A DNA stretch of 64,000 bases from Podospora comata (lineage: Eukaryota; Ascomycota; Sordariomycetes; Sordariales; Podosporaceae): the NCBI GenBank assembly GCA_017354895.1, contig CP071496.1, positions 2,294,001 to 2,358,000 of the forward strand, given 5' to 3'. Position 1 is the stretch's first letter, and every line of letters starts with the position of its first letter. Of this stretch, positions 56,557 to 64,000 are shown piece after piece. The translations under genes were made by a program, and so were the position numbers. The notes below the pieces were generated by a model. That model did not search any database. It was not told the DNA's origin and saw only the letters and a program-made list of their open reading frames with translations.

Positions 56557-57902
56557 CTACAACTTTGACTTGTCTCCCCCTTCCTTCTTGGGCTTCCTCA
56601 CCGGCCGTCCCCCCATCCACCCCTCAAACTCCTCACTAATCACCCACTTTTCCTCATCTCTCTTCTTGGCCCACCGCTCAAACTCTTCCTGCTCCCTCCT
56701 CCAGTGCTCGAGGTCCTTGACGAGGAAGTCAGCGGCGTAGGTGGCGACCTCGGTCGTCCTCTCCATTGGGACAAGGTGGCCGTACCCTTCGATGGTGACA
56801 GTTTTCACCCTTCCGTTCTTCGCGCCTCCAGAACCGCCCGGACCGACGCCGGTCAGGTCGAGCTTCTCCTGCCGGACGTCGGGCGGGTTGACGTTTGACT
56901 CTGAGCCGAAAATCCAGATGCAGCCCGGCCGGAGGTGTGGGAGCTTGTTCGCCGTTGCTGGGCCGCCTTCGGGGCGGTAGAAGGGGAAGTCGGGGTTTTT
57001 ATGTACGACTTCGTCTGCGTCGGGGATGAGATCCCAGTCAAGTTCGTGTTTACCCCCCCCCATCAACTTCTGACGGATGGGGCGGTAGTAGGTGAAACTC
57101 TCCATGTGTTTGGTTGTCAACAGTGTGACTGAGCCAGCAGGGGCGTCGGGGTAGATTCTTGTCGGGGTTGGTCGGAGGCCGTGTTCGAGCCAGGAGTTGA
57201 ACACGCGGGGGTCCCAAGTGCGGTAGAAGGGGTTGGATTGGAAGGCTGATTTGGCGGCGGCGAGGGAGGGCCAGATGTCGCGGCGGAAGGCGGAGGCTTT
57301 CATGGGGGCGAAGCCGTATTTGGGGCCTTTGGATTGGAACCTGGAGAGGACCGGGTCCAAAAGGATGAGGGAGGAGAGGAGGCGGGGGTGGAGGAGGGAG
57401 AGGTTGACTATGATGTTTGCGCCGAAGGAGTGCCCGACACCGATGAGGGGGCGGGGGAGGGAGTGGCGGAAGTGATTGGTCAGGTGGAGGAGGTCGCGGG
57501 TGTGGTCTATCCACGAGGCTATGCGATTGTTAGCACCATGAACAATGAATTGGGTGGAGGTGTGGGCATACGGTCGTTGCCTAGGTTGGCTTCGTTGAGG
57601 ATGCCGGATTGGCCTTGGTGGGTTACGTCTGCTATCCAGATGCCACGGATTTGGACGCCGCGGCTGTTGAGGAGGGATAGGAGGTCTTCCCAAAGGGGCT
57701 CGTAGAGTTCTTTGGGGAAGCCATTTGCGTGGGCGGCGATGATGGAGACGTCGCCAGGGGAGGGGGTGAGGTTGTTGAGGGGGATGTATTGTTTGACGGC
57801 GAGGAGGAGGGGTTCTTCTTGGGAGTGGGCGGTGGCGTGGGGGTATTCGCGGATGTGTTGGGATTCGATGGTGTGGTTCTTGATCAGGAATGAAGAGGCC
57901 AT
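56557..57902 (-). CDS. Alpha/beta hydrolase with C-terminal peroxisomal signal (SKL)
   Basis: Exons 57572-57902 and 56557-57518 are joined by a GTATGC..TAG intron, giving 430 aa. The join restores GNDPSWIDHTRDLLHL, as in relatives. The first fold element is VSIIAAHANGFPKELYEPLW (oxyanion region). The nucleophile elbow is LIGVGHSFGANIIVNLSLLH with Ser141, and the acid/base partner is a His in TIEGYGHLVPMERTTEVA. The last residues are GGDKSKL, a textbook PTS1, which places the enzyme in the peroxisome. The family includes yeast Lpx1 and the peroxisomal hydrolases of host-selective toxin clusters in Alternaria; neighbours here give no sign of such a cluster, so a lipid or acyl-ester hydrolase of general peroxisomal metabolism is more likely. 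The substrate is unknown. Confidence 0.88.
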
Positions 57903-58509
57903 TTTGGCGGTTGGCTGGGTTGGAAGTGAACAATGAGAAGAAGTGAAGGGTGAATTTGTGAGATGTGAGGTTGCATATGTAAGTCAAGGATCAGTTTACC
58001 CGTTCAGTTTAGTTCGGTTATGTGGCTTGGTCAAGGTGGACGGCAGTCTACGCGAGTGAGAGAGGGTGGTTTTATGTACTGGTTGGCAGTCGTAAAATCA
58101 CAAGAGATATTCAATTGAGATAATGATTCCATCGACACGCGAATTCCGTATCTTTCTCTCATATATGATATGAAGCTCATGTGAGGTTGAGATGCATCAA
58201 TGCAAGGCAGGCTGTTACAGGTGCCGGCCAACAGTGAGGTTCGCTTGGGAAGACCCCAGATGGAAAAGTGCCGAGGCATGCAACGCCCCGCGGGAAAACC
58301 AAGACCCACGGCCGCTTCCCCGGATTTGAATTCCGTTCGGCAACGGAACCGGGGCCGGAAAACGGGGATAAGGGACTTGACTTGTGAAGCCGATGGGTTT
58401 GCTTTGTCAGTTGGGAGTGTTTTGTTCCTCAAAGTTTTGAGAGCAGTGCACAGCAAGGATAACGCAGACTTGAATTGAAAAGCCGTCACTGGTCTCCAAC
58501 AAATTATGA
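57903..58509. other. 5' flank of the hydrolase gene and tRNA-Val
   Basis: No gene or repeat is supported. It is the promoter region of the hydrolase gene. Confidence 0.45.
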
Positions 58510-58583
58510 GGTTCCGTGGTGTAGTTGGTTATCACGTCAGTCTAACACACTGAAGGTCTCCAGTTCGAGCCTGGACGGAATCA
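58510..58583 (+). tRNA. tRNA-Val (AAC anticodon)
   Basis: A 74-nt intronless tRNA. The acceptor stem GGTTCCG pairs with CGGAATC (one G-U) before a final A. The anticodon stem TCAGT/ACTGA encloses loop CTAACAC, giving anticodon AAC. The A box TGGTGTAGTTGG and B box AGTTCGAGCCT are intact. A TTTT tract near 58592 can end transcription. Confidence 0.95.
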
Positions 58584-59761
58584 AACCACATGTCTTTTGC
58601 CTCCTCTCTACATGGGAGACCAGTCTTTTCTTTTTGCCTGCCTGCCAGCGTGAGATGATTCTGACTCTCGATTTTGCTATTCCTTCCAAACTGTAGTTGT
58701 TCCACCTATACCTTGTTCTCCCCCTCCCCCGCTCCTTCCTCTTTAACGTCCTCACGCCTTCCTCTGTGACACCCTCACGCCTTCCTCTTCAACCCTCTCG
58801 CTCCTTCCTCTTCAACACCCTCCCACCTTCCTCTTCACCACCCTCCCCTCCCTACGCACGGCCCCTTTACACACCTCCTCCAAATTAGCAACCGTGCAAG
58901 GCCCTTCCTATAAGTTCCTCCCACACCCTTCTCTTTTCTTCTTTTGTCCTCATATACCAGGAGTATCCTGTACCAGATTTACTGGCCGGTAACCCAAGGA
59001 GATCAAGAACGTTCTTGGGCGTTGCATGATGATACTGGTTTCTTTTTTTTTTTTTTACCCCCATCTGCTCTTTCTGTCCTTTTCCCTTTCAGATGGGGGG
59101 TCGTTAGTGAATTGCTCTGACCTTTGGGGAGGGTGTATTTCAGGGCTATAATTTCTGTTGGCTTTTTTCTCCTTTGAGCAGAGATGATTTTTTGGATTTT
59201 TCTTTTTAAATTTTTTTTTTTTGGAATTTTTTTTTTAAAAAAGAATTTCATTATTTTTTTCTAATTTTTATTTTTTCTATATTTTTTTTTATGTTTTTTA
59301 TATTTTTTTTTCGTTATGGACTTGACTCTTGTTGGGCCATGAGGAAGATTGGGTTGGCGTCTGTAGGTAGTTATTGCTTGTGAAGTTGTATGTGAAGTTG
59401 AATGTCGAGATGTTGGAGGAATAGGGAGAGAGGAGAAGAGTTGCATGCACCTGCTTTTCATATCAAAATATCACGCTATCCCGACCTGGTTATTAGAGAG
59501 TCACCTCTCTTGCTGTAGTAGTTTACAGTTCTCGTGTTGTTGTTCTACTGACTTGCAATGTCCATGTGTGGTGCTTTCAATCTCACTCTTGTTTGATCCA
59601 TTTGTCGACAGGAAAAGCCACATACAAAAGTCTCCAATTGTTCAAATAAGTATCAACACTCACATCGTCGATATGATAATTGCTTGCTTGTTCATTTACT
59701 CGCTTAAACAGCCTAGACTGCACAGCTCTTTTTTCCCAAAGACTTGAATCAAGCCTCTTGC
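58584..59761. other. Intergenic region rich in homopolymer tracts
   Basis: Contains a CTTCCTCTTCAAC-type pyrimidine repeat at about 58735-58850 and long T-runs at 59040-59060 and 59200-59315. A short inverted match (CCCCCATCTG near 59058 and CAGATGGGGG near 59090) could form a hairpin. No gene seen. Confidence 0.45.
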
Positions 59762-60841
59762 TTAAACCTGCCCTTCCTTTTCCGCCTCCTTCTTATCCGT
59801 CACACTACTACTCCCATCATCACCACCCCCTCCCCCAAGAACAACCCCCAACTCCTCCAAAAACCTGCTGGCCTCCCTCTCCGCCTTCTTCACCCCCATC
59901 TCCCTCCTCCTCCCCTCAATCTCCCTCCTCCTCCTTTCCATCTCCTCCCTCCTCCTCAGCTTCTCCCTTTCCCTCCCCTCCCTCTCCCTCTCCGTTCGTT
60001 TCCTTTCCTCCTCCAACCCGTCCATCTCCTTCTGCCTCGTCTCCCCATCCTGACTAAACTTGTAGAACCCCACCCCCTTGGTCCGTATCTCCCAATTAGC
60101 ATTATAATGCGTCTCCGGCGGCGGCGTAGCGCTCCTATCCCTCTTCCTCGCCAACTCCTCCATCTGATTCGTCTCCTCAAACGCCCGAGCCTGGATGGTA
60201 TCCCCAAAGATAAGATCAGAGGGCACAGCGACAGGGCGGCCGGCCATTTTCTCCAGGTCGATTTCCGAGGCGGCCGCGCGGTCGAGGGCTGCTTTTTGGG
60301 AGGGGGTTAGGAGGCGGGTTCGGCCGTAGGTGTCGGTGTATTCGATTGTGGCTTCTTCTTCTTCTTTTTCTTCTTCTGCTTCGGAAGAGGAGGAGGAGGA
60401 AAGGTCTTCTGGGGGGCCGGTGTTGGACTCTGCCCATTTACGGTCGAAATCTACGAGGCCGTATTCTTTGCCTATGTAGTCGCCTCTTTGCATGGCGGCG
60501 TAGAGGCGGGATTTGGATTCAAGGCGTTGACGGGAGCGGGCTAAGTCTTCGAGTTCGGAGGAGGAGGAGGTGGTGGTGGTGGTGGGGGATTTGAGGGTGA
60601 GTTTTTCATCTTGGTCTTTTGGGCGGTTTTTGCGTTTGATTTTGACTGATTTGAAGAGGTCTTCGGTTTTGGATTTGGAGGGGCGGGGGCGGCCGGTGGA
60701 CGGGGTGGATGAGGACGAGGCGAGGAGGGAGGTGAGTTGGGAGGTGAAGGCGAGGGAGCCGGAGAGGTCGGTGGGGGAGGATTTCTTTTGTTTTTTGGGG
60801 GGTGGTTGGCCGTATAAGTGAGGGTCTTGGGGACGGGGCAT
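59762..60841 (-). CDS. CCDC174-like protein (DUF4078)
   Basis: Single exon, 359 aa. It starts MPRPQDPHLYGQPPPKKQKK with a nuclear-type basic patch. Conserved blocks are ELEDLARSRQRLESKSRLYA, then MQRGDYIGKEYGLVDFDRKW and YTDTYGRTRLLTPSQKAAL. The DUF4078 signature follows: PPPETHYNANWEIRTKGVGF and YKFSQDGETRQKEMDGLEEE. The last about 90 residues are a Glu/Arg coiled coil (RREEMERRRREIEGRRREMG). CCDC174 in animals is nuclear and has been linked to the exon-junction complex; the fungal orthologue is untested. The order of blocks and length agree with the family. Confidence 0.88.
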   Translation of the reverse strand: MPRPQDPHLYGQPPPKKQKKSSPTDLSGSLAFTSQLTSLLASSSSTPSTGRPRPSKSKTEDLFKSVKIKRKNRPKDQDEKLTLKSPTTTTTSSSSELEDLARSRQRLESKSRLYAAMQRGDYIGKEYGLVDFDRKWAESNTGPPEDLSSSSSSEAEEEKEEEEATIEYTDTYGRTRLLTPSQKAALDRAAASEIDLEKMAGRPVAVPSDLIFGDTIQARAFEETNQMEELARKRDRSATPPPETHYNANWEIRTKGVGFYKFSQDGETRQKEMDGLEEERKRTEREREGREREKLRRREEMERRRREIEGRRREMGVKKAEREASRFLEELGVVLGGGGGDDGSSSVTDKKEAEKEGQV

Positions 60842-61676
60842 GGTTGTGGTGGTGTAAGAGCGTGACTGATAGTGGTGAGAACGGTGTGAGAGGTGGGTAT
60901 TTATTTGGTGATTGACTGTATAAGTTGAATCGTCAGTTGTCGGAACAGAAAGATGTTGATGAGTTGATGAGGTGAGCTATGTCAAGGTGAATCTTCAGAT
61001 GAAGTGAGATCGCACAGTGCGCGCCCAGCTCCCGTCAGCTTCCCCAGACAGTGGATCTGGCACTAAAACAGGGGTGCTAGCACTGCTGGCGCATCTTGGC
61101 ACCTTTCACCCAGCTTGCGCCTGACATTCCGTCGTCATGCATCTCGGCCACCTCGCACAAGCATGCTTCGGCTCGGAGCTCTTCTTCCACCGTCGTCCGG
61201 ACTTGACTTTGGCACCGGCACGCCATCTTTCATCCCTAGCAACTGCGCAGACTAGACCCAAGAGAACGGCACGGTATCTAACCCGCATAAACCTTGGTGC
61301 CTCGTGGCCTCCCTTCGTTAACCCCCACGCACTGCCCACTCCTTTTTTCATTCTTCCCTTTCTCTTTTATAAGCTTGACATAGGTGGTGGCCCTGATGGA
61401 AGTGTATCGCGACCGAGGAAAGAATACCATCGGCACATATCCCAACAGCTAGTTCCCTACCTACGCATTGCTCCTCCTAAATCCCGATACGATCACGCTC
61501 CTTTTACGATATAATACACCAGATATACCCCTGCTGCATAGCTCATCCTCTTGACAACGCGACCGGCATTCAAGCGTCCATTGCTACTACGATACCCCAT
61601 TGCTTACCCTCTTACCTACTCGGACCTCCGTGTTATCTACCTCATCTCCATCACCAGTCTTAGGAACACATCCGCG
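60842..61676. other. Divergent intergenic region
   Basis: Shared 5' flank of the CCDC174-like gene and the small membrane-protein gene. A 125-codon frame from an ATG at 61137 has no family features and is regarded as chance. No repeat seen. Confidence 0.45.
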
Positions 61677-62045
61677 ATGGCTGGCCTTTTGGAGATAATA
61701 GCTTGGATCTACTACGCCATGACGGAGCCGAGCTGGATCCCGTCGCAGTTTCATCCTTTCTTGCATGGCATTTCTGGCTTCTTTGTAAGTACAGGGACCG
61801 CTGGACCTTCGTACCATACTAACCTGTTCCAGATGACCCTTGGTTCTCTCTTCATCGTACCAATCATCTGCCTCGTCATCTACGACATCACCCTCTACGT
61901 ATTCAGACTCACCGGTTCTGCCTGCGAAACATTTACGAATGCGCTGCGAGCTCGCCAAGCTACCCAACCACAACAATCGAAACTACCTATAAACGGGAAT
62001 GGATCGACTCCCAATGGTCATGCACCGTCCGAAAAGACTCAGTAA
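61677..62045 (+). CDS. Small membrane protein, 106 aa, function unknown
   Basis: Exons 61677-61784 and 61833-62045. The 48-nt intron has GTAAGT, an ACTAAC branch site and CAG, but is a multiple of three and has no stop, so the unspliced frame would also be open (122 aa). The spliced product is MAGLLEIIAWIYYAMTEPSW, then IPSQFHPFLHGISGFF, then MTLGSLFIVPIICLVIYDIT with LYVFRLTGSACETF. This makes one clear membrane span plus an amphipathic N-terminal helix; the C-terminus is disordered. The ordered compact core suggests a conserved fungal protein, but I do not recognise the family. The strong splice signals favour the 106-aa form. Confidence 0.75.
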   Translation: MAGLLEIIAWIYYAMTEPSWIPSQFHPFLHGISGFFVSTGTAGPSYHTNLFQMTLGSLFIVPIICLVIYDITLYVFRLTGSACETFTNALRARQATQPQQSKLPINGNGSTPNGHAPSEKTQ

Positions 62046-62176
62046 CAAGGGCCCAAGTAGTTGGATAGGGCGGGATAAGGGGGCAGAGGAAGAGACACAG
62101 CATAGCCAGAGAAAGCACAAAACAACCTTGTTTTTTCGACAGCCATGTGGCTTGAAATATTTTGCTGGAATTTTGC

Positions 62177-63335
62177 TCAAGCGACCTGAGAGAGCACCTT
62201 GATGAGGTCGCTGGTGACGCCCATGGCCGTGACTTCACCACCGGCGCCCGCGCCCTGGACGATCAAGGGGTTGCTTCCGTACCGCTTAGTATAGAAGCTA
62301 ATGATGTTATCGCTGCCCTTCAGCGCCGCAATGGGGTGGGAGAGATCGAACTTCTCGAGTCCAACCTTGACCTGCTTTGAGGCGACGTCGATGCTGCCCA
62401 CAAACCGAACCACCTTGCCCTCCTTCTCAGCCGCCGCCTTTGTCTCCTCCATCTGAGAGTCAAAGGCGGGGAGCTTCTCGAGGAACTCATCACCGGTGGC
62501 AACAGACTCGAGCTCCTTGGGGATCAAGCTCTGGACGGGGAACGAGGTGGGAGACTCAACCTCGAGACCGGCAAGGCGGGCGAGGATGGTGAGCTTCCGG
62601 GCAACGTCCAAGCCGTTGAGATCGTCACGCGGGTCGGGCTCAGTGTAACCGAGCTCCTTGGCCTTCCTGACCTCGGCGGACCATTGGCCGCCCTTGCCGG
62701 AGGTGGGGGCGAAAGAGTTGAAGAGGAAGGACATGGTGCCGCTGAAGACACCCTCGATCTTGGTGACCTCGTCACCGGTGTTGACAAGGTCGTTGAGGGT
62801 CGAGATGACGGGGAGGCCGGCACCGACGGAGGACTCGTGGTAGACCTTGGCGCCAGACTGCTCCGCAGCGCTGAAGATCTCCTGCCAAAGCTTGTAGGAG
62901 CCAGAGAAGGCCTTCTTGTTGGGAGTGACGATGCTGATGCCATTGCCAAGGAAGAGTGGGTAGGCGTCGGCGACGTCTTGGGAGCTGGTGTTGTCGACGA
63001 GGACGGTCTTGTAGCCGGAGGACTTGAGGTACTCGATCAACTTGGGAGGGGCGAGGGGAGCCTGGGAGGAGGAGGCGAGCTTGGAGGAGACATCGTTGAT
63101 GGCGATAGCGGCATAGTCCGAGTTGTAGATAGCCTTCTTGCTGGTGCTGATGTAGGTGAGGACGAGCTTGGGGCTGGGTCTGCGCTGGGCGAGCGTCTCG
63201 AGCTGGCCGAGGAAGCACTTTCCTACCCCGCCAGCGCCTGAAGGGTCACAGCTGTAAGCATCAGGTCAGGAGTAACACTGAACAGAGAGTACACATACCA
63301 ATGACGGCAATGTTGACTTGTTTCGCGGCAGCCAT
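62177..63335 (-). CDS. HOM6: Homoserine dehydrogenase
   Basis: Reduces aspartate semialdehyde to homoserine for threonine and methionine synthesis in the cytosol. Exon 1 (63299-63335) encodes only MAAAKQVNIAVIG; exon 2 is 62177-63237. The intron has a GTATGT donor and CAG acceptor and splits the nucleotide-binding glycine loop VIG-AGGVGKCFLGQLETL, and the protein is 365 aa. The substrate site is KVYHESSVGAGLPVISTLND, followed by GVFSGTMSFLFNSF. The catalytic block is YTEPDPRDDLNGLDVARKLT, in which the Asp and Lys act in hydride transfer. No aspartokinase domain is attached, as usual in fungi. It is divergent with TRM8. Confidence 0.97.
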
Positions 63336-63714
63336 TGTGAATTGAGTGAGGAACGGGATGGTTCTTGGGATTCAAGATGGAATTCTACAGGCCGGGACCC
63401 AAAATACGACAACAATTGCTCACACTGCATCGCGGGGTACTTTAAAATGTCGCCATGCAGCTCTGGCCCGATAGCGGACTCGCGGGGCGTGATCCTTGCA
63501 TGGCGCCGGGTGGAGCCCTGGAGGTGGGATGGCGCCCCACTCTTGAACTTTTAGGTGCTGGTTCCTGGTCATTGGCTTCACAAGTTTGCGCTCTGCATCA
63601 AACTCATACAGCGACACTATCAAGTCAAGATATCGCCGACGACAAGACACAGCACCTTTGAGATCTGTTATTGAACGAATCCCCAAACTCAACCAGACTC
63701 AAAAATTAGTCAAA
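63336..63714. promoter_or_regulatory. Divergent promoter shared by HOM6 and TRM8
   Basis: Only 379 bp separate the two start codons, so both promoters must lie here. No clear Gcn4/CPC1 site (TGACTCA) was seen; TGACTTG/TGAGTC-like partial matches are not convincing. Short TRM8 exon and 5' leader end in CAAAATGG. Confidence 0.55.
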
Positions 63715-64000
63715 ATGGCCGCCAAAAAGAACAAGAAGCAAAAGCGCGAGGACTATCGCGCCGCCATGAAGCAGGACGATGTCCTCACCATGCCTCGCAA
63801 GAAGTTTTACCGCCAAAGAGCCCACGCCAACCCCTTCTCCGACCATCAATTAGTCTAGTGAGCCATTCCTACCTTGTAAAAAAAAAAAAATTTGAGATTT
63901 TCAATACTAACACACAACCAGCCCACCACACCCTGACCAAATGGACTGGTCCACCCTCTATCCAGCCTATGTCGCCCAAGAAGAGTCACAGCCAGAAGCC
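63715..64000 (+). CDS. TRM8: tRNA (guanine-N7)-methyltransferase catalytic subunit (partial, 5' end)
   Basis: TRM8 with TRM82 makes m7G46 in tRNAs. Exon 1 (63715-63857) encodes MAAKKNKKQKREDYRAAMKQ and then DDVLTMPRKKFYRQRAHANP and FSDHQLV; the donor is GTGAGC and the acceptor CAG at 63919-63921. Exon 2 continues with YPPHPDQMDWSTLYPAY to the window edge. The segment from MPRKKFYRQRAH to MDWSTLYP is the conserved N-terminal signature of the TrmB/METTL1/TRM8 family. The SAM-binding domain lies beyond the window. Confidence 0.92.

Noticed and set aside
63336-63714. CPC1/Gcn4 site controlling HOM6
   Set aside because: No full TGACTCA was found; partial matches are not enough.
1-64000. Secondary-metabolite or catabolic gene cluster; CRISPR array
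   Set aside because: Metabolic genes here belong to unrelated pathways and are not co-oriented, and no direct repeats with regular unique spacers were found; this is eukaryotic nuclear DNA.

Overview
The window looks like nuclear DNA of a filamentous ascomycete, most likely a sordariomycete of the Sordariales type. The genes have short introns (about 48-100 nt) with GT..AG ends, and they include fungal-specific families such as the GDS1 winged-helix family, L-galactonate dehydratase and a hydrolase-CorA fusion. A dispersed (non-tandem) 5S rRNA sequence is present. One AT-rich block with almost no coding capacity resembles a decayed, RIP-like repeat. Gene ends below were worked out by hand from splice signals and frame continuity.

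Layout from left to right. 1-1184 (-): start of a Cdc15/Imp2-type F-BAR septation protein. 2680-4458 (-): IMPACT-domain protein. 4661-4849: first array of a 21-bp repeat. 5083-6462 (+): OMS1-like mitochondrial methyltransferase. 6715-8440: remains of one or two genes. 8450-9872 (-): GDS1 winged-helix protein. A long gene-poor stretch follows, then a decayed kinase-like gene (13467-14686) and tRNA-Gly (14936-15006). 15150-16578 (-): L-galactonate dehydratase. 17472-18239 (+): DJ-1/PfpI protein. 19077-20087 (+): CCC1/VIT1 transporter. 20269-20490 (-): 73-aa protein. 21469-28333 (-): NOT1, the 2201-aa scaffold of CCR4-NOT. 29203-29307: second 21-bp array. 30251-34235 (+): 1259-aa protein joining a SesB/SERAC1-like hydrolase to a CorA-like membrane domain. 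34401-36348: the two ends of a 5S rRNA gene bracket about 1.8 kb of AT-rich retroelement relic. 36887-38833 (+): ETF-ubiquinone oxidoreductase. 39050-39357: a small inverted-repeat element whose interior is the third 21-bp array. 39992-42632 (-): single-pass membrane protein. 45978-46739 (+): proline-rich protein. 49559-51775 (+): BCS1-like AAA ATPase. 54239-56054 (+): HMG-CoA synthase. 56557-57902 (-): alpha/beta hydrolase ending in SKL. 58510-58583: tRNA-Val. 59762-60841 (-): CCDC174-like protein. 61677-62045 (+): small membrane protein. 62177-63335 (-): homoserine dehydrogenase. 63715 to the end (+): start of tRNA m7G methyltransferase TRM8.

Most genes are single housekeeping loci and do not form a cluster. 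The metabolic genes (ETF-QO, HMG-CoA synthase, HOM6, LGD1, the peroxisomal hydrolase) belong to different pathways. The more unusual content lies between genes: a dispersed 21-bp repeat family seen three times in exact 21-nt phase, one copy inside an inverted-repeat element; a 5S gene apparently interrupted by a retroelement; and the hydrolase-CorA fusion, whose N-terminal domain resembles esterase domains found in fungal NLR-type proteins.
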